Positions 1-8,596 of a stretch of DNA of 64,000 nt are shown here, one piece after another (the stretch's first letter is position 1; every line of letters starts with the position of its first letter). The notes beneath the pieces were generated by a model, which made no database searches, was not told the DNA's origin, and worked only from the letters and a program-made list of their open reading frames with translations. The DNA is taken from NCBI RefSeq assembly GCF_003992625.1, contig NZ_RZMW01000048.1, positions 1 through 64,000 on the forward strand, written 5' to 3'. The translations under genes were made by a program, and so were the position numbers. This DNA comes from Pelagibacterium lentulum (GTDB lineage: Bacteria; Pseudomonadota; Alphaproteobacteria; Rhizobiales; Devosiaceae).

Positions 1-51
1 CTGTTGATTTCCATTGAGAAGTGACCCGGTTTTTTCACCGAGAATTGACCC
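1..51. repeat. Left terminal repeats of the IS21 element
   Basis: The terminal inverted repeat at 1-33 contains repeat L1 (7-27). A second related copy, L2, is at 31-51. Both share GAGAA-TGACCC. They are the inverse of the repeats at 2439-2499. Confidence 0.9.
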
Positions 52-77
52 GCTTCATTGATATGATTTGGGTTCGG

Positions 78-869
78 TCACGTGGTCAAGTTCGGTGTTT
101 TCTCCTTTTTGGTTTTGTCGGTTTTCGCCGAGCTGTTTTTGAACCGGAAGCTGTCATTGCCGGTTTCGAGGATGTGGCAATGATGGGTGAGCCTGTCGAG
201 CAATGCCGTTGTCATTTTGGGATCCCCGAACACGCTGGCCCATTCGGCAAAGCTCAGATTGGTGGTGATGATGACGCTGGTGCGCTCGTAAAGCCTTGAG
301 AGCAGATGGAAGAGCAAGGCGCCTCCAGACGCGCTGAACGGCAGGTATCCGAGCTCATCGAGAATGACCAGGTCGGAATGAATGAGCCTGTTGGCGATCT
401 GACCGGCCTTGCCCTGGGCTTTTTCCTGTTCGAGCGCATTGACCAGCTCAACGGTTGAGAAGAAGCGCACCCGTTTGCGATGATGCTCGATGGCTTGAAT
501 GCCCAGGGCCGTTGCGATGTGGGTCTTGCCTGTTCCCGGACCACCCAGGAGGACGACGTTGTCGGCTTTCTCGATGAAGGCGCCGATATGGAGCTGACGC
601 ACCAGAGCTTCATTGACCTCGCTGCTGGTAAACTCAAAGCCCGAGAGATCCTTATAGGTGGGAAAGCGGGCGACCTTGAGCTGATAGGCGATCGACTTCG
701 TCTCGCGTTCGGCCATCTCAGCCTTGAGCAATTGCGAGAGGATGGGCACAGCCGCCTCAAAGGCTGGAGAACCCTGCTCGGTGAGTTCACTGACCGCCTG
801 AGCCATGCCTGCCATTTTAAGGCTCTTGAGCATGATGACCAGAGCTGCACTTGCCGGATCATGACGCAT
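78..869 (-). CDS. istB: IstB-like transposition helper ATPase
   Basis: AAA+ ATPase that loads the IstA transposase on target DNA in IS21-family elements. The Walker A motif GGPGTGKT and a Walker B-like [12 protein letters not shown] are visible. I start it at the ATG at 869, giving 263 aa, because a strong GGGAGG ribosome site lies 6 bases upstream; an earlier in-frame ATG at 914 has no comparable site. The start overlaps the 3' end of istA by 11 bases, the usual translationally coupled arrangement. The length is normal for IstB and no disruption is seen, so the element may be active. Confidence 0.95.
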   Translation of the reverse strand: MRHDPASAALVIMLKSLKMAGMAQAVSELTEQGSPAFEAAVPILSQLLKAEMAERETKSIAYQLKVARFPTYKDLSGFEFTSSEVNEALVRQLHIGAFIEKADNVVLLGGPGTGKTHIATALGIQAIEHHRKRVRFFSTVELVNALEQEKAQGKAGQIANRLIHSDLVILDELGYLPFSASGGALLFHLLSRLYERTSVIITTNLSFAEWASVFGDPKMTTALLDRLTHHCHILETGNDSFRFKNSSAKTDKTKKEKTPNLTT

Positions 870-2394
870 GGCGCACCTCCCGATCAGTGCGAAGGGTGTC
901 GTAGCGTTCGACATTGGCCTGCGGCTCCTTGCTCAGGGCAAGCGCCTGCGGCGCCTGGACCGGAGGAACGGTTCCCGGTTTGGCATCGATGAGCCTGTGC
1001 AGCAGATTGAGAATATGGGTCTTTGTGGGCACCCCGGCGTCGAGCGCCATCTCGACAGCTGCGAGCACTGCCTGTTCATCATGATGAAGAACGAGGGCCA
1101 GAATCTCGACCATCTCCCGATCACCACCGGGTTTGCCCAAAAGATGGGTCTGGAGGTGACGGAACGCTGCCGGCAGTTCGGCAAAGGGTGCACCATTGCG
1201 CAATGCACCGGGCTTGCGCTGGATCACGGCCAGGTAATGACGCCAATCATAAACAGTTTGCCCGGCCCCATGATGCCGCTCGATGATCCGCGTGTGCTCG
1301 CAAACAATTTGCCCTTCGGCGACAACAACGATGCGGTCTGGATAGACCCTGACGCTGACGGGTCTGTTGGCAAACGAGGCGGGTACGCTATAGCGCACGC
1401 GCTCGAGGTGAACCAGGCAGGTGGGCGAGACGCGCTTGGTGTGCTCAACAAACCCATCGAAGGCCCGCGGCACGGCCATCAGATATTGGGCTTCAACCCT
1501 CCATGCATCGGCAACCGTTCCCGGTTCGGTGCCATGAGCCATCTCTTCCCATAGGGCCACGCAGCGCTGCTCGAGCCAGAGGTTCAACTCATTGAGCGAG
1601 TTTGCACGCGGCAGGGGTTGGAAGAGCCGGTGACGAACATCCTGCACGTTCTTTTCCACCATTCCCTTTTCCCAGCCGGCTGCGGGATTGCAGAACTCGG
1701 GCTCGAACAGAAAGTGGCTAGCCATGGCCGAGAACCGGGCATTGACCTGACGCACCTTGCCGCGCCCGACCTTGTCGACCGCACTTCGCATATTGTCGTA
1801 GATCCCCCGACGCGGAACGCCACCAAAAGCCTTGAAGGCCTGGTTATGGGCATCAAACAGCATCTCGTGGGTCTGGAGCACATAGGCTCTCACGACAAAG
1901 GCTCGGCTGTAGCAGAGCTTGGTGTGGGCCACCTGAAGCTTGATGCGCTCCCCTCCAATCTGCGCCCAGTCCTCGCTCCAGTCGAACTGGAAGGCCTCTC
2001 CGGGATCAAAGGCCAGAGGAACGAACACGCCCCTTCCGGTCGTGTTCTGTTCGCGCAGGCGCTCCTCTTTCCAACGGCGGGCAAAGGCTGCCACACGGCC
2101 GTAAGAGCCATCGAAGCCCAAAGCCACGAGATCAGCGTGGATCTGCTTGATGGTGCGCTTCTGTTTGCGCGGCTTGCGGCTCTCAGACCGCAGCCAAGCG
2201 GAAAGCTTCTCGGCGAAAAGATCGATCTTGCTCGGTCGATCGGGAACACGAAACTTCGGCTCGACAGCCTCAGCCCTGAGGTATTTGCGGATGGTATTCC
2301 GGGACAAACCCGTGCGCCGTGCAATCTCCCGGATCGATAGGCCGTCTCGGAAATGCCAGCGCCGGATAACGCTCAAAAACGCCATGTCCAACAC
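859..2394 (-). CDS. istA: IS21-family transposase IstA
   Basis: DDE transposase of 511 aa, the usual IstA length. The N-terminus has a helix-turn-helix of the [20 protein letters not shown] type (residues 21-40). The integrase core has Asp138 (FQFDWSEDW), Asp200 (GIYDNMRSA) and Glu247 ([11 protein letters not shown]), matching the catalytic triad. It is transcribed inward from the right end of the IS and coupled to istB. The reading frame is intact. Confidence 0.95.
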   Translation of the reverse strand: MLDMAFLSVIRRWHFRDGLSIREIARRTGLSRNTIRKYLRAEAVEPKFRVPDRPSKIDLFAEKLSAWLRSESRKPRKQKRTIKQIHADLVALGFDGSYGRVAAFARRWKEERLREQNTTGRGVFVPLAFDPGEAFQFDWSEDWAQIGGERIKLQVAHTKLCYSRAFVVRAYVLQTHEMLFDAHNQAFKAFGGVPRRGIYDNMRSAVDKVGRGKVRQVNARFSAMASHFLFEPEFCNPAAGWEKGMVEKNVQDVRHRLFQPLPRANSLNELNLWLEQRCVALWEEMAHGTEPGTVADAWRVEAQYLMAVPRAFDGFVEHTKRVSPTCLVHLERVRYSVPASFANRPVSVRVYPDRIVVVAEGQIVCEHTRIIERHHGAGQTVYDWRHYLAVIQRKPGALRNGAPFAELPAAFRHLQTHLLGKPGGDREMVEILALVLHHDEQAVLAAVEMALDAGVPTKTHILNLLHRLIDAKPGTVPPVQAPQALALSKEPQANVERYDTLRTDREVRHAS

Positions 2395-2438
2395 TCCATA
2401 AACTCCCGCCCAAAACGAGCAGGATAGCGTTCAAACAT

Positions 2439-2499
2439 GGGTCAGTTCTCAGTGAAAATACCCCCCAAAACCGGGTCACTTCTCAGTGGAAATCAACAG
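2439..2499. repeat. Right terminal repeats of the IS21 element
   Basis: Two direct copies of a 21-bp repeat (2439-2459 and 2473-2493) share GGGTCA-TTCTCAGTG. The last 33 bases are the inverted repeat of bases 1-33 with one mismatch, which fixes the IS edge at 2499. Confidence 0.9.
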
Positions 2500-2532
2500 C
2501 GAGGCGATATGCTGTGCGCCAGTTTTCACCAT
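2500..2532 (-). pseudogene. 5' remnant of a HpaB-like flavin-dependent monooxygenase, cut by the IS
   Basis: An ATG at 2532 with a GGAGG site 7-8 bases upstream opens a frame reading MVKTGAQHIAS, after which the IS21 end begins. The N-terminal M-x-x-TG-x-x-Y/H-x-x-SL pattern is that of 4-hydroxyphenylacetate 3-monooxygenase oxygenase components (HpaB family). The gene directly upstream, 19 bases away, is the matching flavin reductase type. Only 11 codons remain; the rest would lie to the left of the window. The family call rests on a short stretch plus context. Confidence 0.6.
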
Positions 2533-2551
2533 GGCGAGTTCCTCCATTGTG

Positions 2552-3085
2552 TCAGTAGTGAATATCGAGCGGCCAGGGGGCCACGTCTGTTGTTTGCTCG
2601 AGCCGTGCGTAGCGGCCTTTGGAAAAGACGAGGGGTTGTCGGTCGGGAGCCGATTTCAGGCGCACAACTTCGGCGACAAAGAGCACATGATCGCCGCCAT
2701 CATGGGTCGCCCAGCGGCGGCATTCGAAGGCAGCGGCCACGCCGGTTAATACGGGGGCGTCTGCGAAGCCGCGCTCGAAATGCGCGCCCTCCCACTTATT
2801 GGTGCCGGCGCGCGCAAAGCGGTTGGAAATCGCTTGCTGGTTGTCAGCCAAAACATTGATCGCATAGCCGCCTGCGGCCTCCCATTGCGGTAGGCTCATC
2901 GCGCGTCGGTCGACACTGAAAAGAACAAGCGGTGGATCGAGCGAGAGCGAATTAAACGAGCTCATGGTCATGCCAATATCCTCGTCCTTGCCGCGACAGG
3001 TCACGACACAGACACCGGTTGGAAACTGACCAAGCGCATGCCGAAAGGCGCGTCCATCAAGAGCTGGTTTTTCCAAAGCGCTCAT
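2552..3085 (-). CDS. Flavin reductase of the HpaC / FMN-binding split-barrel family
   Basis: 177-aa NAD(P)H:flavin oxidoreductase expected to supply reduced flavin to a two-component monooxygenase. Family features are FRHALGQFPTGVCVVTC near the N-terminus, GMTMSSFNSLSLDPPLVLFS (flavin-binding loop), the AINVLADNQ segment, and a C-terminal GDHVLFVAEV stretch. It overlaps the upstream MarR gene by 4 bases (ATGA) and lies 19 bases before the truncated oxygenase start. The three formed a regulator-reductase-oxygenase operon whose oxygenase is now interrupted, so this reductase probably has no partner here. Confidence 0.88.
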   Translation of the reverse strand: MSALEKPALDGRAFRHALGQFPTGVCVVTCRGKDEDIGMTMSSFNSLSLDPPLVLFSVDRRAMSLPQWEAAGGYAINVLADNQQAISNRFARAGTNKWEGAHFERGFADAPVLTGVAAAFECRRWATHDGGDHVLFVAEVVRLKSAPDRQPLVFSKGRYARLEQTTDVAPWPLDIHY

Positions 3086-3624
3086 TGATCTGCCCTCTCG
3101 GTCCCAATCAAATAGTCCGAGAGGAGGACGGCTTTTTCCGCACTCGATCGCAGCGCACCGGCAAGGGCGCGAACTTCGGCAAAGTTCTCGCCGGTTACCG
3201 GCTCGAACAACAAATCGTTGACCTCCTGCTGGACGGGCGCCAGTTGGCCAAGCAGGTCGACGCCTTTGGGCGAAATTTTGAGGTGCACACGGCGCTGATC
3301 ATCTGGGTTGGGTGTTTTGGTGATCAGCCCGAGTTTGACCAGCTTGGTGGTTTCGCTGGTAACGAAAGGGGCAGAGAAGGCGAGATGATCGGCGAGCGCT
3401 TTTACCCCCACGCCAACATCGCCTTGCAGCTGCCTAACGCTGATCAGCAGCGTGTATTGAACGCCGGATAAGCCGACAAAGCCACCGAAACGGGCTCGGA
3501 TTTGCTCGAGACGAGCGGCAAAGGCCAGGAGGTTGTGGACCATCTCGCGGAATGCGTCGTCCTTGCCAGCGATCAAAAGCTCCTCCCGTCCCACCGTGCG
3601 TTCGAATTGGATGTTTTGCTTCAC
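3082..3624 (-). CDS. MarR-family transcriptional regulator
   Basis: 180-aa winged-helix regulator. The DNA-binding segment is VKALADHLAFSAPFVTSETT, followed by the wing KTPNPDDQRRVHLKIS with the DxRR motif characteristic of MarR proteins. I accept the GTG at 3624 as start because a GGGAGG site lies 5-6 bases upstream. It is the first gene of the reductase/monooxygenase operon and likely binds the TAATTA dyad in its own promoter. Family members usually respond to aromatic ligands, which fits a hydroxylated-aromatic pathway, but the ligand is unknown. Confidence 0.9.
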   Translation of the reverse strand: MKQNIQFERTVGREELLIAGKDDAFREMVHNLLAFAARLEQIRARFGGFVGLSGVQYTLLISVRQLQGDVGVGVKALADHLAFSAPFVTSETTKLVKLGLITKTPNPDDQRRVHLKISPKGVDLLGQLAPVQQEVNDLLFEPVTGENFAEVRALAGALRSSAEKAVLLSDYLIGTERADQ

Positions 3625-3652
3625 CAGCGCCTCCCGTAGGTAGTGTGGTTAG

Positions 3653-3681
3653 ATAATTAGGTAAGTTAATTAGTTTGTCAA
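3653..3681 (-). promoter_or_regulatory. sigma70 promoter with a MarR-type operator
   Basis: Reading the minus strand: -35 TTGACA (3681-3676), a 17-base spacer, then -10 AATTAT (3658-3653). Two TAATTA palindromic half sites (3654-3659 and 3667-3672) separated by 7 bases lie in the spacer and -10. That is where a MarR repressor would block polymerase. Confidence 0.7.
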
Positions 3682-3689
3682 GAATGCAT

Positions 3690-4047
3690 GTGAAATTTCA
3701 CATCACTTGGTCGATAGGGGCTGATGGAGATCGTCCAAATGCTGGGACTATTGCTTGGGATGGGCTTGGAACCCGAAAGCTGGCTTTTGAAGCGGACTTT
3801 CGCTGTCTGGTTCGACGGCGGGAACTGTTTATTGTTCATCCTTCATCTTCGGCAGAAGATCGCCCCGAAACGGAATCGTCTGACGTCAGCTGAAAACGGA
3901 TGATTCTAGAGTCGCTCAGTTGTGGCTAAACGAGCCCAACGCATCGATGACCCTAATGCTGTGATTCATAAAGCCAAACTTTATAAATCAAGAGGTTTCT
4001 GAAACCAGCTATCTTGACAGCGCGAGAACGCAGCCTATTTATATAGT
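3690..4047. other. Intergenic region between the MarR operon and the AbiE pair
   Basis: About 360 bases with no convincing gene; a 72-codon open frame at 3675-3893 lacks a ribosome site and family features. The right half is AT-rich and holds the abiE control region. Confidence 0.6.
3968..4045 (+). promoter_or_regulatory. Putative abiE promoter and operator
   Basis: Two dyads precede the gene: ATAAAG-N5-CTTTAT (3968-3984) and GGTTTC-T-GAAACC (3994-4006). A TTGACA -35 follows at 4014-4019, with an AT-rich -10 (TTTATA, 4038-4043) 18 bases later. The -10 is so close to the ATG at 4048 that the transcript could be nearly leaderless. AbiEi antitoxins are known to repress their own operon by binding inverted repeats, so these dyads are good candidates. 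Confidence 0.5.
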
Positions 4048-4758
4048 ATGACTTTAGAAAAGTACGGACTTCTGAAACAGGTGCTGACACATGCCCGACC
4101 GGGCCAGCCGCTGACAGCGGCCTGGCTCGCCGAGCAGGGCGTGTCGGCGCAGCTAGCCTATCACTACGTTCAGGCGGGTTGGCTCGTCAGGCTCGGGCAT
4201 GGCTGGTTCCTGCGCGCTGGAGATGAACCGGTACTGCTCCTTTCCCTGGAGGCCTTGCCGGGCAATTTCCATATCGGCGGCAAGACAGCGCTCGCCTGGC
4301 ACGGTTACCAGCACAATCTTGCCCATCGCCCCGATACCGAACTTTTCGCGCAAGGCCCGTTCCGTTTGCCTGAATGGATGCAGGCGCATTTTCCGCTCAC
4401 AGTGCGGAAGCGTCACCTTTTTGACGATCATGCCCAGGGCGTTGCGCTGTGGCGCGACATGGCGAGTCTGCGGGTTGCCGAACCTGAACGCGCCGTTCTG
4501 GAAATGCTGTGGGGGGTCCCGCAACATCAAACGCTGGAAGAGGCTACCCATCTCGTCGAAAGCCTGTTCGGTCTGCGCGCGACGCTGATGCAACCGCTTC
4601 TGGAAAGTTGTCGCAGCATCAAGGCGGTGCGGCTTTTCCTGAACCTCGCCAAACAGGCCTCCCTCCCCATCATGGAGGAACTCGACAGGACCCGGATCCG
4701 CGCCGGATCGGCCACGCCCTATGTACGCCGCCACGCAACCGGCACGATCAGGACCTAA
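4048..4758 (+). CDS. AbiEi-like antitoxin (type IV toxin-antitoxin)
   Basis: 236-aa protein with an N-terminal winged-helix segment (residues about 20-60: LTAAWLAEQGVSAQLAYHYV, then GWLVRLGHGWFLRAGDE) and an AbiEi C-terminal domain (LSLEALPGNFHIGGKTALAW, PERAVLEMLWGVPQ). In the AbiE system this protein represses the operon and counters the nucleotidyltransferase toxin without a stable complex. The toxin gene starts 2 bases after the stop. Such pairs act as abortive-infection phage defence or stabilise mobile DNA. Confidence 0.88.
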   Translation: MTLEKYGLLKQVLTHARPGQPLTAAWLAEQGVSAQLAYHYVQAGWLVRLGHGWFLRAGDEPVLLLSLEALPGNFHIGGKTALAWHGYQHNLAHRPDTELFAQGPFRLPEWMQAHFPLTVRKRHLFDDHAQGVALWRDMASLRVAEPERAVLEMLWGVPQHQTLEEATHLVESLFGLRATLMQPLLESCRSIKAVRLFLNLAKQASLPIMEELDRTRIRAGSATPYVRRHATGTIRT

Positions 4759-4760
4759 CC

Positions 4761-5678
4761 GTGGACAAACGCTATTTCGAGACCGTGCAGCTTCTGCTTG
4801 ATGTCGCACCACTCATCTTTCGGGGTGGGGATTTCGCCATGAAGGGCGGCACGGCCATCAATCTTTTTCACCGCGACATGCCCAGGCTCTCGGTTGATAT
4901 CGACGTGGTCTATATTCACGGAGATCGTGTTCGCGAGGAAGCGCTCGGCGCCATATCCCAGGCACTGGATCGGGCAGCGACCGAGCTGGAGCGGCGCGGA
5001 CTTGCCGTCAGGCGGCAAGCATCGACCGGCACCGGCGATATTAAGCTGTTTGTGCGCCGGGGTCGTTCCGAGGTCAAAGTTGAGGTCAACCCGGTCGGTC
5101 GCGGCACGCTGCTGCCCACGCTCCCGGCCGAACTCTGCGCATCGGCGGCGGATGAATTCAAGCGCTCCCTCAGGCTGCCGATCCTGGCGCCTGCGGAACT
5201 CTATGGCAGCAAACGTGTCGCCGCGATGGATCGACAGCACCCGCGCGACTGGTTCGATTGCCTGCTGCTACGCCAGAACGAAGGGCTGACCACCGACATA
5301 CGCCAGACATTCGTCGCCTATGTCGCTGCCCACAATCGCCCTGTCAACGAAATCCTGACGCCGAACCCGCAACCGCTCGAGGCCACCTATCGCAATGACT
5401 TTGTCGGCATGACGCGGGATGAAGTCGGCCTGGAAGCACTTGAGGAAACCCGCATCTGGCAGTTCGAGGCGTTGCCTAAAAGCCTGACAGGAACGGAGCG
5501 GGATTTTCTCATCGGTCTGAAAGCTGGAGAACCCGACTGGAGCCTCCTGCCGTTTCCCTCACTGCAGTACATGCCCGCCGTGAGATGGAAGCTTGAGAAC
5601 ATTCGTAGGCTAAAGCAGTCTAACCCGCGTAAACACGCCGACCTACTGGCACGATTGGAAGAGAAATTAGAGCTGTGA
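4761..5678 (+). CDS. AbiEii/AbiGii-family nucleotidyltransferase toxin
   Basis: 305-aa toxin of the DNA polymerase beta-like nucleotidyltransferase fold. KGGTAINLF supplies the glycine-rich motif and LSVDIDVVY the D-x-D metal site. Downstream are KVEVNPVGRGTLLP and AELYGSKRVAAMDRQHPRDW, typical of the family. I place the start at the GTG at 4761 (V/M-DKRYFETVQLLLDVAP), which matches the usual family N-terminus; the longer upstream open frame overlaps abiEi out of frame. Relatives block growth by adding nucleotides to tRNA acceptor ends; that specific activity is inferred from the family. Confidence 0.88.
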   Translation: MDKRYFETVQLLLDVAPLIFRGGDFAMKGGTAINLFHRDMPRLSVDIDVVYIHGDRVREEALGAISQALDRAATELERRGLAVRRQASTGTGDIKLFVRRGRSEVKVEVNPVGRGTLLPTLPAELCASAADEFKRSLRLPILAPAELYGSKRVAAMDRQHPRDWFDCLLLRQNEGLTTDIRQTFVAYVAAHNRPVNEILTPNPQPLEATYRNDFVGMTRDEVGLEALEETRIWQFEALPKSLTGTERDFLIGLKAGEPDWSLLPFPSLQYMPAVRWKLENIRRLKQSNPRKHADLLARLEEKLEL

Positions 5679-6131
5679 GGATTCACACGCCGGCCTATTT
5701 GGGAAGTCAGGTTACAATTCGTGGCCTTATGCGCCCCCTATTTTCCTGACGATTTATTGTATCGACTGCCCTTAAAACAGCGCGACGGTACCTCCCACGA
5801 CCACTCCTTTGACAGTATTATGGCTCGTTCTCCATCAATGGCCAGCCAATATACTTTGTCTCGGTATCGACATTGCGTCTCTGCATGAGCGCTTTTCGAC
5901 GTTGGTGATTGCGTTTCAACCCACGGGCTGCGAGATTCTTTCGACAGAAGCGCGGCGCATGCTACCCGAGCGCAAATACACCCCGCCCGGGCGTTCCCTG
6001 TTTCTGCAGTCATGCGCGATGCCACGACTCCGAAACCGCATCCTGCAAGGATCCCTTGTTTGGGCCCGTTCGCGAAATGCGGCATTAAAAAAAGGGCGAC
6101 CGGAAGGTCGCCCGAATGCCGGTGTGATCGC
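5679..6131. other. Gene-free stretch between the AbiE pair and the hydrolase
   Basis: About 450 bases. Open frames here have no ribosome sites or recognisable families. The only clear signal is the minus-strand terminator at 6087-6113. It separates two convergent transcription units. Confidence 0.6.
6087..6113 (-). terminator. Rho-independent terminator of the hydrolase/sugar-ABC operon
   Basis: A perfect 8-bp stem (GGGCGACC at 6094-6101 with GGTCGCCC at 6106-6113) and a 4-base loop, followed on the minus strand by seven T (A-run at 6087-6093). It lies 18 bases past the stop of the hydrolase gene. Confidence 0.9.
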
Positions 6132-7742
6132 TCAAGACTTGTTGGGTAGCTGCGCCCCAAATGACCAAAAGGGCGGAGCATTTTCCACCGCCTCCCTCAA
6201 TGAACGTGGCTGGGGTAGATCCGTCATGGGCTTGTCGGCCATGATATTGAGCGCGAACGTGACCATATGGTCGCGCATATAGACGGTGCTTTCTGGTCCC
6301 CATTCGTTTTCGCCGTGGGGTCCACGCACGGTGACGAAGGCCTTTGGACCTTTGGCGCGGCGATAGATTTCGAGCGAGCCTTCAAGCGATTCAGAATAGT
6401 CCCAGAGACCGCGGCCGATAAAGACACCCGGCCAGCGATCAACGGTTGCCAGTGTTTCGCTTGAGAGAAACATTTGAACATTGAGGTCCAGCCGCCGAGA
6501 GGCTTCGACCAGGGAATCGATGGGCGCGCGATAGCCCAAGCCCGAAGGAAAGGGCGCAAACAGGATCGCGGCGCGAACATTGTAGCCGAGCGGTCCGTCT
6601 TGCTTGACGTCCCCGCGCTCGAAGTCGCACCCGCCTACGAAATTCTTGTGCATTGCCCAGCAGGTGATCATGCAGCCCTGTGACGCCCCGGTGATGATCA
6701 CAGGCACGTCCTTGGCGCTCGTATTTTCCGCTAAGAGCAAACCTGCGGCGCGATCGCCCTCAACCAGCTCACCTCGGGGTGTTAGAACTCGCAAGCCCTT
6801 TCCAGTTTCAAGCGCATCAAGAGCCCTAAAGATGTCTTGGGCTTGCTCGTTTGTATTGGAGTCGTTTTGGCCGCCTGAGATCCCATGCCCGCGCTTATCG
6901 AAAGTCAGAACATCAAACCCGGCCTTCCAATAGGCGAGAATGTGATTGGTCCGCCATCCAGCTAGCCCCCAGCATTCGTTCTGCGCAAAGCCAACGCCGG
7001 TTGGATTGATCATCCATTTTTCCCTGGAGTCTTCCCAATATATTGGGGGTTCGCTGCTGCCTTGGATTGCCGTTGTCTCCATGGTCCGACCGGCATTGAC
7101 AACGACCACGGCGCGAACGTGTCCACCCTTTCCGTCCGGAACGCCGCGGCCGCGCAGATGCCAGCCGCGAAGCTTGATTGAATCACTTAGCCCCAAATGT
7201 ATGGTTTCATGGGGTTCGCGCGGCACCGTGAACTCGACGATGCTGGTGGCCCCATCTGCTTGTGCGATGGGTTCATTAAACGGCGCCTGACCAAAGAATG
7301 CTGGTCGGCGAATGGTGCTGAGGTCCACATCGCCTTCCGGTTCGATCCGCCCGCGAGGATCAAGTGTTCCGGTTGCTCGGAACTGATGGGGGATGGCGAT
7401 GTCACGGCGTGCCTCGAAAACGAGCTCCATGGCGTCGCGGTCCCGAAGGGATTTCCACCGCATCTTGATGGCTTGGTCGGTGAATTCATCGACATAAAAG
7501 TCCCCGACATAGCCCTTTGGCGGGGTTTGAGCCAGGGGCGTGAAGGGCACAAGTTCTGTGCTTCCATCAGGATTGGTCACACGATAGGCAGGGAAGAGTT
7601 TGTTCTGATCCCATCCTAGATGCACCATGCCGTCCGGCTCGTCTTCTGTGCTTGAAACGAAAGGCCCCGCTTGGGGAAAATGAAACTGGCTCACGCGCAT
7701 CATGCCCTCGATCCAATCGAGGTCGGTCTTTTTCTCGTCCAT
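6132..7742 (-). CDS. Alpha/beta hydrolase, large CocE/dienelactone-hydrolase-like form
   Basis: 536 aa without a signal peptide, so probably cytoplasmic. The C-terminal half is the catalytic fold: nucleophile elbow ITGASQG, an FDKRGHGISGG strand-loop upstream, and a likely catalytic His in VRGPHGENEWG. The N-terminal half (residues about 1-230) is beta-rich and unassigned. It is the last gene of the operon with the sugar-type ABC importer, 51 bases after the ATPase, and ends at a strong terminator. It probably cleaves an ester or acyl group from the imported compound or a breakdown product. The substrate cannot be read from the sequence. Confidence 0.8.
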   Translation of the reverse strand: MDEKKTDLDWIEGMMRVSQFHFPQAGPFVSSTEDEPDGMVHLGWDQNKLFPAYRVTNPDGSTELVPFTPLAQTPPKGYVGDFYVDEFTDQAIKMRWKSLRDRDAMELVFEARRDIAIPHQFRATGTLDPRGRIEPEGDVDLSTIRRPAFFGQAPFNEPIAQADGATSIVEFTVPREPHETIHLGLSDSIKLRGWHLRGRGVPDGKGGHVRAVVVVNAGRTMETTAIQGSSEPPIYWEDSREKWMINPTGVGFAQNECWGLAGWRTNHILAYWKAGFDVLTFDKRGHGISGGQNDSNTNEQAQDIFRALDALETGKGLRVLTPRGELVEGDRAAGLLLAENTSAKDVPVIITGASQGCMITCWAMHKNFVGGCDFERGDVKQDGPLGYNVRAAILFAPFPSGLGYRAPIDSLVEASRRLDLNVQMFLSSETLATVDRWPGVFIGRGLWDYSESLEGSLEIYRRAKGPKAFVTVRGPHGENEWGPESTVYMRDHMVTFALNIMADKPMTDLPQPRSLREAVENAPPFWSFGAQLPNKS

Positions 7743-7793
7743 AGGGGCGTTTCCTTCTAGTCAGGCGAAAATGGGAAGGTTGGCGCAACGCTT

Positions 7794-8591
7794 TCAGGCG
7801 CGCATGTCGTCTTCAAAGGCGGAGAGTTCTGCTTGGAGGTGCTCGATTGCCTCGCCGCCCGCCATAAGGTTCAGGACTTCGTCCCGGGTCTTTTCGTTGC
7901 GGCCAAATCGAGCCAGGACCCGGCCATGGGCGAGCACCACAAATCGATCGCCAACCAGTTCGGCATGGCGCGCATTGTGGGTAATGAAGATGATGCCAAC
8001 GCCTTGTTCTCGGGCCTTTTTGACCATGATGAGGACCTTGGCGGCCTCTTTCACGCCCAAAGCGGAAGTCGGCTCATCCAGAATGAGCACCTTGGCCCCG
8101 AAATACATGGCCCGGGCAATGGCCAGAACCTGGCGTTCACCCCCTGAAAGGGTGCCCACCAGTTGGTCGCCGCTGTTCACTCGCGTAATGCCGAACATTC
8201 GCATTTGTTCGACGGCAATCGTGTTGGCTTTGTCGATGTCCAACCAGCGAAACGGACCGATCGTGCGTGTCGGTTCAGCGCCAACAAAGAAATTGCGACC
8301 GACCGACATCATAGGAATGGTGCCAACATCTTGGTGCACGGTTGCGATGCCCAATTGCCTGGCCTGACGGGGGCTTGAGAGTGTGGTGGGGACGCCATTA
8401 ATCAGCATCCGGCCCGTGCTTGCGCCGTGATACCCCGACAAAATGCGAATGAGCGTAGATTTTCCGGCGCCGTTGTCGCCAAGGAGGCAAACGATTTCGC
8501 CAGGATAGACATCGAGGGATACATCGGTCAGCGCCACGATATTGCCAAAGCGCTTGGAAACTGACTTCAAGGTGACGAGTGCTGTTGTCAT
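7794..8591 (-). CDS. Sugar-type ABC transporter ATP-binding protein (FrcA/RbsA-like, single domain)
   Basis: 265-aa ATPase with Walker A LLGDNGAGKSTLIR, signature LSGGERQVLAIARAM, Walker B VLILDEPTSALG and a switch His in FITHNARHA. Single-domain members such as FrcA work as homodimers, unlike the double-domain RbsA. I prefer the ATG at 8591 (GGTGAG site 6 bases upstream) over the GTG at 8600, which would overlap the permease stop. It energises the permease at 8597-9628. The Q-loop region is TVHQDVG, as usual for this carbohydrate-uptake subgroup. Confidence 0.92.
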   Translation of the reverse strand: MTTALVTLKSVSKRFGNIVALTDVSLDVYPGEIVCLLGDNGAGKSTLIRILSGYHGASTGRMLINGVPTTLSSPRQARQLGIATVHQDVGTIPMMSVGRNFFVGAEPTRTIGPFRWLDIDKANTIAVEQMRMFGITRVNSGDQLVGTLSGGERQVLAIARAMYFGAKVLILDEPTSALGVKEAAKVLIMVKKAREQGVGIIFITHNARHAELVGDRFVVLAHGRVLARFGRNEKTRDEVLNLMAGGEAIEHLQAELSAFEDDMRA

Positions 8592-8596
8592 GGGGC

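Larger units (their letters stand above)
1..2499 (-). mobile_element. Complete IS21-family insertion sequence
   Basis: The element begins exactly at the first base of the window. Its outer ends are 33-bp inverted repeats (1-33 and 2467-2499) starting CTGTTGATTTCC, with one mismatch. Inside each end a second copy of a 21-bp repeat (consensus ending GAGAAGTGACCC) occurs: 7-27 and 31-51 on the left, 2439-2459 and 2473-2493 on the right. Multiple subterminal repeats are the transposase-binding pattern of IS21. The element carries istA and istB on the minus strand. The target duplication cannot be checked because the left flank lies outside the window. The right flank is the 5' end of a HpaB-like gene. 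Confidence 0.95.

Noticed and set aside
3675-3893. Small 72-codon open frame after the MarR promoter
   Set aside because: It overlaps the promoter/operator of the MarR operon, has no ribosome site and no family features.
5738-6282. Open frames on both strands between abiE and the hydrolase
   Set aside because: They overlap each other, the terminator and the hydrolase 3' end, with no ribosome sites or recognisable domains.
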